This document shows, one piece after another, positions 47,611 through 57,268 of a DNA stretch of 64,000 bases. Origin of the DNA: Winogradskyella epiphytica. Lineage in GTDB: Bacteria; Bacteroidota; Bacteroidia; Flavobacteriales; Flavobacteriaceae. The position numbers and the translations under genes are program-made. A model generated the notes under the pieces. The model was not told the origin of the DNA, did no database searches, and saw nothing but the letters and a program-made list of their open reading frames with translations. Every line of letters starts with the position of its first letter. Position 1 is the stretch's first letter. Location of the stretch: the NCBI RefSeq assembly GCF_003217215.1, contig NZ_QJTD01000001.1, positions 1 to 64,000 on the forward strand, given 5' to 3'.

Positions 47611-48483
47611 ATGGAAACAACAACTGCTTCAAATATATTACCGGAACGTAAGCCAAAATGGCTAAAAGTAAAACTACCTACAGGTAAAAAATACACAGAA
47701 TTAAGATCATTAGTAGACAAGTACAAATTAAATACAATTTGTTCTTCTGGAAGCTGCCCTAACATGGGAGAATGCTGGGGAGAAGGTACAGCAACATTCA
47801 TGATTTTAGGTAATGTTTGTACGCGTTCTTGTGGGTTTTGCGGTGTAAAAACAGGTCGTCCTGAAACAGTAGATTGGGATGAACCAGAAAAAGTAGCACG
47901 TTCCATAAAACTCATGCAGATTAAACATGCGGTTTTAACGAGTGTAGATAGAGATGACCTTAAAGATATGGGAAGCATCATGTGGGCTGAAACTGTAAAA
48001 GCAGTAAGACGAATGAATCCCGAAACCACATTAGAAACTCTTATTCCTGATTTTCAAGGCATTGAAAGACATATAGATCGTATTATAGATGTTGCACCAG
48101 AAGTAGTGTCTCATAATATAGAAACCGTAAGACGTTTAACGCGAGAAGTAAGAATTCAGGCTCAATACGATCGTAGTTTGGGTGTTCTAAAATACTTAAA
48201 AGAGCAAGGCCAACGCAGAACAAAATCTGGCATTATGTTAGGTCTTGGCGAACAACGTGAAGAAGTTATTCAGACGCTTTATGATTTAAGAGCACATGAC
48301 GTAGATGTAGTAACTATTGGTCAATATTTACAACCGAGTAAAAAACACTTACCAGTTCAGCAATTCATCAATCCAGATCAGTTCAAGGAATACGAAGAAA
48401 TTGGCTTAGACTTAGGTTTTAGACATGTGGAAAGTAGCGCATTAGTAAGATCATCCTACAAAGCTCAAAAACATATCAATTAA
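47611..48483 (+). CDS. lipA: Lipoyl synthase
   Basis: 290 aa from METTTASN. Radical SAM enzyme that inserts two sulfurs into octanoyl chains. Auxiliary cluster motif [12 protein letters not shown], radical SAM motif CTRSCGFC, and the C-terminal Arg-Ser-Ser-Tyr (LVRSSYKA) that ligates the auxiliary cluster. The stop overlaps the gap start by one base (TAATG). Confidence 0.97.
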   Translation: METTTASNILPERKPKWLKVKLPTGKKYTELRSLVDKYKLNTICSSGSCPNMGECWGEGTATFMILGNVCTRSCGFCGVKTGRPETVDWDEPEKVARSIKLMQIKHAVLTSVDRDDLKDMGSIMWAETVKAVRRMNPETTLETLIPDFQGIERHIDRIIDVAPEVVSHNIETVRRLTREVRIQAQYDRSLGVLKYLKEQGQRRTKSGIMLGLGEQREEVIQTLYDLRAHDVDVVTIGQYLQPSKKHLPVQQFINPDQFKEYEEIGLDLGFRHVESSALVRSSYKAQKHIN

Positions 48484-49499
48484 TGATTAGGGTAGCCATT
48501 AACGGTTTTGGAAGAATTGGCCGACGCGTTTTTAGATTAGCATTAGAACATCCCGAGGTACAAATTGTTGCTATTAATGATTTAGCGGATACAAAAACTT
48601 TAAGTCACCTTTTAAAATACGATAGTATTCATGGTGTTTTAAAGGAAAACATTTCACATGATGAGAATAACATTATTGTCAATGATGTTTCAATTCCGCT
48701 ATACAGAGAATCACATCCGAAGGCATTAGATTGGTCTAAAGTTCAACCTGATTTTGTAATTGAATCTACAGGAAAATTTAAAACTAAAGAAGACCTTCAG
48801 CATCATTTAGATAATGGAGCAAAACGTGTAGTATTATCAGTTCCTGCCATAGATGATGATATTAAAACCATTGTATTAGGAGTCAATGACGAGACTATAG
48901 ACGGAACGGAATTAATAATTTCGAACGCCTCATGCACCACGAATAACGCTGCTCCTATGATTGATTTAATTCAGAAGCAACTTGGTATTAAACAGGCTTA
49001 TATAACTACGATTCATTCTTATACTACCGACCAAAGTTTACACGATCAACCTCATAAAGATTTAAGAAGAGCAAGAGCAGCTGGACAGTCTATAGTTCCA
49101 ACAACGACAGGAGCAGCTAAAGCACTAACAAAAATTTTCCCTGACTTATCAGAAGTGATTGGAGGTTGTGGCATTAGAGTTCCTGTTGCTAATGGGTCAT
49201 TAACCGATATTACTATAAATGTTAAGGAACCTACCTCTATAGAAGAGGTAAATCAAATATTTAAGCACGCAGCAGATCATCAACTTAAAGGCATCCTCGA
49301 ATATACTGAAGACCCGATAGTTTCTATAGATATCGTTGGAAATCCTCACTCTTGTATTTTCGATTCTCAAATGACATCTGTTATTGGAAATATGGTAAAA
49401 ATAGTGGGATGGTACGATAATGAAACAGGCTACAGCTCTAGAATTCTGGATTTAATTCGCAATATATCGAACAAACATCCACTTTTATCGGATAAATAA
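48483..49499 (+). CDS. gap: Glyceraldehyde-3-phosphate dehydrogenase, type I
   Basis: 338 aa. NAD-binding RVAINGFGRIGRRVFRLA, catalytic Cys in SNASCTTNNAAP, the His loop (TTIHSYTTDQSLHDQPHKD) and C-terminal WYDNETGYSSR. Coupled to lipA by a one-base overlap. It cannot be decided here whether this copy serves glycolysis or gluconeogenesis. Confidence 0.96.
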   Translation: MIRVAINGFGRIGRRVFRLALEHPEVQIVAINDLADTKTLSHLLKYDSIHGVLKENISHDENNIIVNDVSIPLYRESHPKALDWSKVQPDFVIESTGKFKTKEDLQHHLDNGAKRVVLSVPAIDDDIKTIVLGVNDETIDGTELIISNASCTTNNAAPMIDLIQKQLGIKQAYITTIHSYTTDQSLHDQPHKDLRRARAAGQSIVPTTTGAAKALTKIFPDLSEVIGGCGIRVPVANGSLTDITINVKEPTSIEEVNQIFKHAADHQLKGILEYTEDPIVSIDIVGNPHSCIFDSQMTSVIGNMVKIVGWYDNETGYSSRILDLIRNISNKHPLLSDK

Positions 49500-49500
49500 T

Positions 49501-49508
49501 TATATTTG
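49501..49508 (+). promoter_or_regulatory. -7 element before the hybrid kinase
   Basis: TATATTTG immediately after the gap stop, 20 bases before ATG 49529. Confidence 0.5.
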
Positions 49509-49528
49509 TTTGAATTAAATGGAGCTGA

Positions 49529-51769
49529 ATGTCCCAGATCAAATATAAAATATTTGTTTTTTTAGCATGTTTTTGTAGTCTTATTTTCGCACAACAAGTT
49601 GTATCTGAAGATAAAGACATGCTTGCATTGACCATCCGTAGTCATATTAAGAAAGCCACTTTAGATAGTGAACGTGGGAACTATTACAATGCCAAAGACA
49701 ACTTAGATAAAGCATTAGAAATTGCTAAAAAAATTGACGATAAAGTCAATCAAGGTGTACTTCATACAAAGATTGCAAAAGTGCAATTTTTGATGAATGA
49801 AAAAGATCAAGCGAATAGCTCCCTCTACGAGGCTATTAAAATTCAACGAGAAAATGATGATTTTGCCAATTTAGCAATTAGCTACAATATTAAAGGGGTA
49901 ATTTACAGTACCGAAGAGAAATATAAATCTGCTCTCGATTATTTTAATTCAGCCAAAGGCTTATTCGAACAGGAAGACTTAGAACAGTATATTTCCGAAG
50001 TTACCTTAAATGAAGCTAAAGCTTATATCGCTCAAAAACGCTATGAAGAGGCTAAAGATCAGTTAGAAAAGACTATTATAATTGCTACTAAGCACAATCA
50101 AAATCGTCGCCTAAGTAGTGCACTAATTCAAAGTGGAAAAATATCATGTACTTTAAATGATAAAGATTTAGCTCTATCTCAAACCGAAGATGGATTAGCC
50201 ATTGCCAAAGAGTTTAACCTTTTAGAAAATATAAATGAAGCTTATATGGTGCTGAGTACCATATATGAAACAAAGAAGGACTATAAAAATTCTTTAATTT
50301 ATATTAAAAAACACTTACACTTATCTGATTCTATATTAAACGTGAAGCGCGAAAATATAGCATCAGGTACTTCGGTTCAAACTATAAGTAATTATAAAGA
50401 TGCCAAAAACGCTCAACTAAAAGCCCAAATTGATGAAGTGAGCGCTGAAAGTACCTTTACACGTATAACTACAATCTTAAGTATTGCTTTAATTACTATT
50501 TTATCCCTTTTAACATTATCTCTTTATAAGAACAATAATATCAGGTTGAACACCAATACCATGCTTCATAAGAAGAATGATGAACTTATTATTGCTAAAG
50601 AGAAAGCGGAATTAGCATCTAAAACCAAAGCTAATTTTTTATCTACAGTAACTCACGAGTTACGTACACCGTTATACGCTGTAACAGGGTTAACAAATAT
50701 GTTATTAGATGAAGATCCCAAAGAACATCAAATTCCGCATTTAAAATCGTTAAAATTCTCAGGAGACTACCTCTTAACTTTTATCAACGATATACTTCAA
50801 ATCAATAAGATTGAAGCTAATAAAGTTGAATTAGATCCTGAAAACTTTAATCTTAAACATAAATTAGAAAATGTAATTTCTGCACTTAGCAACTCCGCTA
50901 AAGATCAGGATACCACAATTCATTTAGATTACGAAAAAGGTTTACCAGAAACATTTATTGGTGACCAACTTAAGATTTCCCAAATCCTAATTAACTTACT
51001 TGGAAATGCTATTAAATTCACAAAAGGTGGAGACATCTGGGTGAGAACTTACAAAGTTGACCAAAATGGCGACCTGTATAATCTCCGCTTCGAAATTGAA
51101 GATAATGGCATAGGAATTACAAAAGAAAAACAAAACCACATGTTTGAAAGCTTCTCACAAGGCTCTGTACAAATTAACAGAAAGTACGGCGGAACTGGTT
51201 TAGGTTTATCAATTGTAAAAGGTCTTATTCAAATTCTAAAAGGAAAAATTTATTTAAAGAGTGAGCTTGGCAAAGGCACGACATTCTTTTTTGAAATTCC
51301 ATTAGAATATGATAAGGATGCTTTAAAACCAGAAGTGCAAGAAGTTAAAAAATCAAATAAGATGGAAGAATTGGACTTAAGTAAAGTTAAGATTCTCATT
51401 GTTGAAGACAACAAGATTAATCAAATGATTACCAAGAAGATCTTAAACAAAATGGGATTATACTGTGATGTTGTAGAAAACGGGGAAGATGCAGTAGAGA
51501 TTGTTAAAACAACCAAATACGATGTCGTTCTAATGGATATTCACATGCCAGGAATTAGTGGGCTAGAAGCTACTAAAATAATAAGAACGTTTGACAAAGA
51601 GCTTACAATATTCGCCCTTACTGCGGTTACTTTAGAGGATAAAATGCAAGAATTTGGCGAAGCTGGTTTCGACGATATTATTTCTAAACCATTTAAGCAA
51701 GAAGATTTTGAAACTAAACTATATGCTGCGCTTTCAGGCGAAAAAATAGTATCAAGTTTCTTTAGTTAA
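49529..51769 (+). CDS. Hybrid sensor histidine kinase/response regulator with TPR sensor
   Basis: 746 aa: signal peptide, periplasmic TPR repeats (about 35-285), one transmembrane helix (about 312-332), HisKA with phospho-acceptor His376 (THELRTPLYAV), HATPase (NLLGNAIKF, DNGIGI, GGTGLGLSI) and a receiver domain at the C-terminus with Asp670 (VLMDIHMPG) and conserved Lys (SKPF). The TPR region probably senses a protein or cell-wall partner. No separate output regulator is adjacent. Its end overlaps lpxK tail-to-tail by 8 bases. Confidence 0.95.
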   Translation: MSQIKYKIFVFLACFCSLIFAQQVVSEDKDMLALTIRSHIKKATLDSERGNYYNAKDNLDKALEIAKKIDDKVNQGVLHTKIAKVQFLMNEKDQANSSLYEAIKIQRENDDFANLAISYNIKGVIYSTEEKYKSALDYFNSAKGLFEQEDLEQYISEVTLNEAKAYIAQKRYEEAKDQLEKTIIIATKHNQNRRLSSALIQSGKISCTLNDKDLALSQTEDGLAIAKEFNLLENINEAYMVLSTIYETKKDYKNSLIYIKKHLHLSDSILNVKRENIASGTSVQTISNYKDAKNAQLKAQIDEVSAESTFTRITTILSIALITILSLLTLSLYKNNNIRLNTNTMLHKKNDELIIAKEKAELASKTKANFLSTVTHELRTPLYAVTGLTNMLLDEDPKEHQIPHLKSLKFSGDYLLTFINDILQINKIEANKVELDPENFNLKHKLENVISALSNSAKDQDTTIHLDYEKGLPETFIGDQLKISQILINLLGNAIKFTKGGDIWVRTYKVDQNGDLYNLRFEIEDNGIGITKEKQNHMFESFSQGSVQINRKYGGTGLGLSIVKGLIQILKGKIYLKSELGKGTTFFFEIPLEYDKDALKPEVQEVKKSNKMEELDLSKVKILIVEDNKINQMITKKILNKMGLYCDVVENGEDAVEIVKTTKYDVVLMDIHMPGISGLEATKIIRTFDKELTIFALTAVTLEDKMQEFGEAGFDDIISKPFKQEDFETKLYAALSGEKIVSSFFS

Positions 51770-52760
51770 CAAACTTCTTTACTGCAGCATTGAATTGCTC
51801 CGACTTATCAATTTTTATTTCAATTGGTAAATAATACAATTTACTTTCTAAGCTCTTATGATTAGAGAGACGAACATAATCCTTCTCTGTAGTCACTATT
51901 AATTTCTTTGTATCAATACTTTCAATATCTGAAGTCTTAAAATTATAATGATCGCTATACTCCAAGTGATCGAATTTTAATCCCATATCTTTTAAAAAAT
52001 CAACCAAAGGTTTTGCATTAGCAATCCCAGTTACTAAAGTGAACTCTTCAAGCTGAGTTAATTCTAATTCATCAAATTTAGATATCACCTTTGATGCATA
52101 ATCGACATAGCTAAAAAATAACTGCTGGTGCTTTTTCAACTTCAATTTTGACGAAATTTCCTGCTTCTCTTCTTCAGAAATATTTTTATCGCATTTGGTA
52201 ACAACAACTAAATCCGCACGATTCGCTCCAGACCTAGGCTCTCTTAAATTTCCTGTTGGCAATACAATATCTTTATAATAAAGATTATTGTAAGCTGTTA
52301 ACAAGATGTTTAAACCCGCTCTTACTTTTCTATGTTGATATGCATCATCTAATAAAATAACCTCAGGAACATCTTTTAAACGCCTTAATTCTGCTATTCC
52401 GTGTTGCCTATCGGCATCAACAGCAACTAAAACTTCATTGAATTTATTATAAAACTGAAATGGCTCATCACCTATAGTATCCGCATTTGCACTATGATCT
52501 GCTAATACAAAGCCCTCAGTTTTTCGTTTATAGCCTCTACTTAAAGTCGCAAGTCGCTTTTCATCTTTCAGTAAACGAATTAAATACTCAATCATGGGTG
52601 TTTTTCCAGTGCCACCTGTACTCAGGTTTCCAACACAAATTACAGGAAAATCATAGGACTTAGATGGCTTAATCCCTCTATCATACAACCAATTGCGCAC
52701 CCAAGTGATCAGGTAATAAACAGGCGTAATAGGAAACAATATGATACGGATAATCTTCAC
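51762..52760 (-). CDS. lpxK: Tetraacyldisaccharide 4'-kinase
   Basis: 332 aa, phosphorylates the 4' position of the lipid A disaccharide. N-terminal membrane helix, Walker A GNLSTGGTGKTP, and LPTGNLREPRSGANRADLVV. Shows the organism makes lipid A, in line with lptE. Convergent with the hybrid kinase and divergent from the Nif3 gene. Confidence 0.96.
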   Translation of the reverse strand: MKIIRIILFPITPVYYLITWVRNWLYDRGIKPSKSYDFPVICVGNLSTGGTGKTPMIEYLIRLLKDEKRLATLSRGYKRKTEGFVLADHSANADTIGDEPFQFYNKFNEVLVAVDADRQHGIAELRRLKDVPEVILLDDAYQHRKVRAGLNILLTAYNNLYYKDIVLPTGNLREPRSGANRADLVVVTKCDKNISEEEKQEISSKLKLKKHQQLFFSYVDYASKVISKFDELELTQLEEFTLVTGIANAKPLVDFLKDMGLKFDHLEYSDHYNFKTSDIESIDTKKLIVTTEKDYVRLSNHKSLESKLYYLPIEIKIDKSEQFNAAVKKFVN

Positions 52761-52776
52761 AAGTACTAAATTATAT

Positions 52777-52795
52777 TATTTTTGAAACAAATATA
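52777..52795. promoter_or_regulatory. Overlapping divergent -7 elements, lpxK and Nif3 genes
   Basis: Plus-strand TATTTTTG (52777-52784) for the Nif3 gene and minus-strand TATATTTG (52795-52788) for lpxK face each other three bases apart, so their starts would overlap. Confidence 0.5.
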
Positions 52796-52800
52796 CACTT

Positions 52801-53895
52801 ATGATCATACAAGACGTAATTAATCACTTACACAACTTAGCTCCCTTAGACTATGCTGAGGATTTTGACAATGTTGGTCTTTTGGTTGGTGATAAAAACA
52901 AAAAAGTAACAGGTATCCTTGTCACACTAGATACTCTTGAAGCCGTTGTAGATGAAGCTATTGAAAACAATTGCAATCTCATTGTGAGCTTCCACCCTAT
53001 TATTTTTAGCGGTCTTAAAAAATTAACAGGAAAAACCTATGTAGAACGTGTTGTAATCAAAGCGATACAGCACCAAATAGCGATTTTTTCAATTCACACG
53101 GCATTAGACAATGCTATTGATGGCGTAAATTCTATCATCTGTGATCAGTTAGGCTTAACAAATAAACAGATTTTAATCCCACAATCAGGAACGATTAAAA
53201 AACTTCAAACCTATGTTCCTGAAGCCAATGCTGAAGCCTTAAGACAAGCTTTATTTGACGCAGGAGCTGGCAATATTGGAAATTATGAATCCTGTAGTTT
53301 TAATATTAATGGCCTTGGCACTTATAAAGGAAATGAAGATTCTAATCCTGTAATTGGCCAGAAAGGTGTATTGCATACTGAGAAAGAAACAGCTGTTTCA
53401 GTGACTTTTAATAAGCACATCGAATCAAAATTATTAAGAACACTTTTTTCTGCCCATCCATATGAAGAAGTTGCATACGAAATTTCCACTTTAGAAAACA
53501 CGGATCAGCATATTGGAATTGGTATGATTGGCGACTTAGAAACACCTTTAGAAACAGAAGATTGCCTCAAATTAATTAAAACACGGATGAATACATCCTG
53601 TATTAGGCATACGAAGTCTTTAAACAAGCCTATCAAACGAATTGCAGTATTAGGTGGCTCTGGTGCTTTCGCCATACCCGCAGCAAAAGCGGCAGGTGCT
53701 GATCTTTTAGTGACTTCAGATCTAAAATACCACGATTTTTTTAGTGCAGAGAACGCTATAGTTTTAGCAGATATTGGGCATTATGAAAGCGAACAGTTCA
53801 CAAAAACGTTTTTAGTAGAGTATCTCTCGAAAAAAATCACTAATTTTGCCATCATTTTATCAAAGACAAATACAAATCCGGTAAAGTATTTATAA
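52801..53895 (+). CDS. Nif3-like dinuclear metal center protein
   Basis: 364 aa, the longer YqfO-type version with an inserted CutA/PII-like domain (about 130-235) between the two Nif3 halves. Metal-site motifs include SFHPIIFSGLKKL, SIHTALDNA and DIGHYESE. Family members form toroidal hexamers; linked to GTP cyclohydrolase-type or nucleotide/metal roles, but not settled. Two bases from the next gene. Confidence 0.92.
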   Translation: MIIQDVINHLHNLAPLDYAEDFDNVGLLVGDKNKKVTGILVTLDTLEAVVDEAIENNCNLIVSFHPIIFSGLKKLTGKTYVERVVIKAIQHQIAIFSIHTALDNAIDGVNSIICDQLGLTNKQILIPQSGTIKKLQTYVPEANAEALRQALFDAGAGNIGNYESCSFNINGLGTYKGNEDSNPVIGQKGVLHTEKETAVSVTFNKHIESKLLRTLFSAHPYEEVAYEISTLENTDQHIGIGMIGDLETPLETEDCLKLIKTRMNTSCIRHTKSLNKPIKRIAVLGGSGAFAIPAAKAAGADLLVTSDLKYHDFFSAENAIVLADIGHYESEQFTKTFLVEYLSKKITNFAIILSKTNTNPVKYL

Positions 53896-53897
53896 TT

Positions 53898-54683
53898 ATG
53901 GCAAAAAAAGCTGAAGTTTCTGTTGAAGAGCGATTAAGAGCACTATATGATTTACAATTAATTGACTCTAGAGTAGACGAAATAAGAAATGTCAGAGGTG
54001 AGCTTCCTTTAGAAGTTAGAGATTTAGAAGACGAAGTTGAAGGACTTAACTTAAGATTAGAAAAGCTAAACGATAGCCTTACTATTATTGATGACGAGAT
54101 TAAAGGAAAGAAAAACTTAATCGAAGAGGCAAAAACCCTAATCAAGAAATATAGTGAGCAACAAAAGAATGTTAGAAATAACAGAGAATACAACTCACTA
54201 ACTAAGGAAATTGAATTTCAAGAATTAGAAATTCAATTAGCTGAAAAGCATATCAAAGAGTTTAAAGTTCAGATTGAGCAGAAAAAAGAAGTAATTTCTG
54301 AAACAAAAGATCGTTTAAAAGATCGCGTTGCGCATTTAAAGCACAAGAAAGGCGAGCTTAATGATATTTTAAAGGAAACTGAAAAAGAAGAAGAAGCTTT
54401 AAAATTAAAGTCTGAAGAATTTCAAAAGAAAATTGAAGAGCGTTTAGTTAAAGCCTACAACAGAATTAGAAATAATGTAAAAAATGGTCTTGCTGTTGTA
54501 CCTATCGAACGTGGTGCTTCTGGAGGTTCTTTCTTTACAATTCCACCTCAAGTTCAAGTAGAAATTGCATCTCGTAAAAAAGTTATTACAGATGAGCACA
54601 GTGGTCGTATCTTAATTGATGCTGCTTTAGCTGAAGAAGAAAAAGCAAAAATGGAAAAATTATTCGCTAAACTTAGTAAATAA
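53898..54683 (+). CDS. CdsZ/C4-type zinc-ribbon family protein lacking the zinc ribbon cysteines
   Basis: 261 aa. A long antiparallel coiled coil (about 5-190) is followed by the position of a C4 zinc ribbon, which here reads RGASGGSFFTIPPQ and VITDEHSGRIL. The usual CxxC pairs (CGGC and CEHC) are SGGS (208-211) and DEHS (232-235): no cysteine remains in the protein. The fold around the site (IPPQ, GRIL) is kept. It accompanies the Nif3 gene, a usual pairing. Confidence 0.9.
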   Translation: MAKKAEVSVEERLRALYDLQLIDSRVDEIRNVRGELPLEVRDLEDEVEGLNLRLEKLNDSLTIIDDEIKGKKNLIEEAKTLIKKYSEQQKNVRNNREYNSLTKEIEFQELEIQLAEKHIKEFKVQIEQKKEVISETKDRLKDRVAHLKHKKGELNDILKETEKEEEALKLKSEEFQKKIEERLVKAYNRIRNNVKNGLAVVPIERGASGGSFFTIPPQVQVEIASRKKVITDEHSGRILIDAALAEEEKAKMEKLFAKLSK

Positions 54684-54703
54684 TTAATTTCAACATATAC
54701 TAT

Positions 54704-54735
54704 CAAAGCCTTTGCATTCGCAAGGGCTTTTTTAT
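54704..54735 (+). terminator. Terminator of the Nif3/coiled-coil operon
   Basis: AAAGCCtTTGC-ATTC-GCAAgGGCTTT followed by T-run. Confidence 0.85.
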
Positions 54736-54846
54736 TTAGTATAATTTTAGAATAATTTCAGATTTGGAATCGTAACTTTCTAGAGCAGTTCATCACATTC
54801 AAAATGTATCATTAAATTGAATCCCTATTTTATCTAGAAAACTAAT

Positions 54847-55506
54847 ATGAAAAAGTTAATCACACTATTAATTATAACATTATTCTTTAGTTGCCATAAC
54901 CAAGCACAAGTCAATCCAAAACAACAAGAGGTAATTAATGCCGACCCTATTGTGGTGCCCATTGAAAATGGAAAAGCAAGAGCTTACTTTGCTAGCGGCT
55001 GCTTTTGGTGTGTTGAAGCTATTTACGAAAGTATTAATGGTGTAGACGAAGTGATAAGTGGTTATGCAGGCGGATTTACAAAAAATCCCACCTATGAAAA
55101 AAGTAATACTGGACGAACTGGTCACGCTGAAGCCGTAGAGGTTATCTACAATCCTGAAGTAATAAGTTTTGCCACCTTGGTAGACGTCTATTTTGGTTCG
55201 CAAAACCCAAGTCAAGTTAATGGTCAAGGTCCTGATCACGGGTCGCAATACCGATCAATTATCTTCTTCCAAAATGATGAACAAAAGAAAATCATCGAAG
55301 AAAAAATTGCTCTATTAGAAAAGCAGTTAAATACTAAAATTGCTGCGGAAGTGTATCCGTTTCAAAAGTTTTGGGTAGCTGAAGCCTATCATCAAAATTT
55401 TGAAAAACGAAATCCAAATCACCCATATATTAAATCAGTTTCCATTCCGAGATTAAATCGGTTTAAGGCTAAGTTTCCCGAATTACTCAAAAAAGACAAT
55501 AAATAA
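54847..55506 (+). CDS. msrA: Peptide-methionine (S)-S-oxide reductase MsrA, exported
   Basis: 219 aa. The catalytic motif GCFWC is at about residues 52-56, followed by the Glu and Tyr site residues (YAGG, GHAEAVEV, DHGSQYRS). The N-terminus carries a lipoprotein-type signal (LFFSC, Cys16), so this copy is probably lipid-anchored and repairs oxidised Met in envelope proteins. Confidence 0.95.
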   Translation: MKKLITLLIITLFFSCHNQAQVNPKQQEVINADPIVVPIENGKARAYFASGCFWCVEAIYESINGVDEVISGYAGGFTKNPTYEKSNTGRTGHAEAVEVIYNPEVISFATLVDVYFGSQNPSQVNGQGPDHGSQYRSIIFFQNDEQKKIIEEKIALLEKQLNTKIAAEVYPFQKFWVAEAYHQNFEKRNPNHPYIKSVSIPRLNRFKAKFPELLKKDNK

Positions 55507-55595
55507 TGCGACAATGAAAGAGGAGTTGGTTCTAATCTAGAATGGAATTTAACATCAGATTAAGTCATTTAAAACTTCAATAGCCAAAACCGTTC

Positions 55596-56396
55596 TCACT
55601 TTTTGGTCGCCTTAATCTCAAAAATCAATGGATACAACTGATTGTCCAACTTATACATTCCTGATTCTGTGTTTTTCAAATTAGGAAAAACATCATACGG
55701 GCTTTCGTCATACTCATTCAAATAATCGATTTGTAGTCCAGCTTCAATTAGTGAATTCACAACTTCGCTCAATCCATGATTCCAGCCATATTCTTTACTG
55801 ACCATTTTTGAATCGTGATTCGCATAAGTACCTTCGTACTCCTCATAAATAACCTCATCTTGACTGTAGTGATAATTCAATTCAGCCTTACCTTCAGTAT
55901 AATCAAACATCCACGCTATAGGATGAAATTCTACAATATAAAATGTGCCTCCAACTTTAAGTCGTTCTGAAATCATTTGCGCCCAAGGTTTTAAATCAGG
56001 TAACCAGCCAATAGTTCCGTAACTGGTAAATACAATATCAAAAGTTTCTGAAATATGTTCAGAAGCTTCTAAAACATTACAACATACAAACTCGGCATCT
56101 AGCTGAAGTTCAAAATTTAGTTGTTTCGCCAATTTAATGCCTTCATCACTTAAATCTAAACCAACACACTTCGCTCCCATTCTACTCCAACTTAAGGTAT
56201 CTTGCCCAAAATGACATTGCAAATGCAATAACGACTTTCCTTCAACATTTCCTAATGCACGCAATTCATAAGGCATCAAGGACGATTTTCCATTTTTAAA
56301 AGCAGCTAAATCATACATCTCACTTTCGGCATGAATGCCTACCTTTTTATTCCATGTGGCTTTATTTACTTCAAAATAATTAGTGTACTCCTTCAT
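55596..56396 (-). CDS. Class I SAM-dependent methyltransferase
   Basis: 266 aa Rossmann-type methyltransferase. SAM motif I appears as LLHLQCHFGQDTLSWSRMG with the acidic end of strand 2 in CVGLDLSDEGI; motif IV near FDIVFTSYGTIGWLPDL. Small-molecule type; the substrate is unknown. Confidence 0.9.
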   Translation of the reverse strand: MKEYTNYFEVNKATWNKKVGIHAESEMYDLAAFKNGKSSLMPYELRALGNVEGKSLLHLQCHFGQDTLSWSRMGAKCVGLDLSDEGIKLAKQLNFELQLDAEFVCCNVLEASEHISETFDIVFTSYGTIGWLPDLKPWAQMISERLKVGGTFYIVEFHPIAWMFDYTEGKAELNYHYSQDEVIYEEYEGTYANHDSKMVSKEYGWNHGLSEVVNSLIEAGLQIDYLNEYDESPYDVFPNLKNTESGMYKLDNQLYPLIFEIKATKK

Positions 56397-56436
56397 CCTT
56401 GGCTAATTTTACATGTAATTTAATATAACTTTTATA

Positions 56437-57117
56437 ATGAAATCCTTATATCTAAGTTTAATCTGTTTGCTTTTATTTTCAGCATGTAAATCTGACCAAT
56501 CAGAAGCCATAAAAACGATTGAAACAAAAGAACTATCTATTGCCGAAAAAATAGCGAATGCTCATGGCTTTGAAAATTGGAATAATGTCTCTGAAGTCAA
56601 ATTTACATTTCAAGTGGATCAAGACAGCATTAAAGGAAAAGGAAGATCTTGGACATGGCAACCTAAAACGAATCATATAATAATGGCTACTGCTAAGAAC
56701 ACTGTAAAGTATTCCAGAAATGCTATGGATAGTACCCATATTGCTGCCGATAGGGCTTTTATCAATGATAAATTTTGGTTGTTAGTTCCATTTCAATTGG
56801 TATGGGATTCTAGTGCTAAAATATCTAAGGCAACTAAGGTTCACGCACCAATAAGTAAGACTGAACTTCATAAGATTACTATAAGCTATCCAAACGAAGG
56901 TGGATATACCCCAGGCGATGCTTATGATATTTTTTATGACAAAGATTATGTTATTAGGGAGTGGATTTTCAGAAAAGGAAATGCCGATGAACCATCATTA
57001 ACAACCACTTTTGAAAATTACAAAGACTTTAACGGCATTAAAATAGCAACTGACCATAAACAAGAGGGTGGAAAATGGAATTTGAATTTTACTGATATAA
57101 AAATAACATTGAAATAA
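56437..57117 (+). CDS. Hypothetical lipoprotein, DUF6503-like
   Basis: 226 aa with lipobox FSAC (Cys17). The mature part is a single beta-rich domain (VKFTFQVDQDSIKGKGRSW, FINDKFWLLVPFQLVWD, IRIAT-type end strands), similar to outer-membrane lipoprotein carrier-like folds. DUF6503 assignment is from memory of the pattern and needs a profile search. Divergent from the methyltransferase. Confidence 0.78.
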   Translation: MKSLYLSLICLLLFSACKSDQSEAIKTIETKELSIAEKIANAHGFENWNNVSEVKFTFQVDQDSIKGKGRSWTWQPKTNHIIMATAKNTVKYSRNAMDSTHIAADRAFINDKFWLLVPFQLVWDSSAKISKATKVHAPISKTELHKITISYPNEGGYTPGDAYDIFYDKDYVIREWIFRKGNADEPSLTTTFENYKDFNGIKIATDHKQEGGKWNLNFTDIKITLK

Positions 57118-57139
57118 TACGGCTTTCGAAAATAGGACT

Positions 57140-57147
57140 TACTTTTG
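57140..57147 (+). promoter_or_regulatory. -7 element of the candidate small RNA
   Basis: TACTTTTG in the intergenic region, 9 bases before a long hairpin. No clear -33 box. Confidence 0.5.
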
Positions 57148-57149
57148 TA

Positions 57150-57268
57150 ACCTGTAGTATAAGGTTCACGTCTAAAGTCTCACTTTAAAACGTATATCTT
57201 ATACTTTCCGCCTTTTGGCGTCTATATATATAAAGCACTTCTGTCTTTGGTAGAAGTGCTTTCTTTAT
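57150..57268 (+). ncRNA. Candidate structured small RNA (6S-like possible)
   Basis: Between a lipoprotein gene and a convergent kinase gene. After a TAnnTTTG element come: a roughly 50-nt hairpin built from three nested pairs (AGTATAAG 57156-57163 with CTTATACT 57198-57205; ACGT 57168-57171 with ACGT 57190-57193; AAAGT 57174-57178 with ACTTT 57182-57186), a small GC hairpin CGCC-TTTT-GGCG (57209-57220), and a perfect 11-bp terminator stem. The result would be a transcript of about 115 nt with no ORF. The interrupted long stem recalls 6S RNA, but I cannot assign a family. Confidence 0.5.
57232..57268. terminator. Terminator, candidate sRNA / histidine kinase
   Basis: Perfect stem AAAGCACTTCT (57232-57242) / AGAAGTGCTTT (57252-57262), then CTTTATTT on the plus strand. 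On the minus strand the tail is weaker (TATATATA). Confidence 0.85.

Noticed and set aside
47550-48029. 159-aa minus-strand ORF over lipA
   Set aside because: Antisense shadow; lipA on the plus strand is certain.
53852-54193. 113-aa minus-strand Ser/Phe-rich ORF
   Set aside because: Antisense of a Lys/Glu coiled coil, which always produces Phe/Ser/Leu-rich frames resembling a membrane protein.
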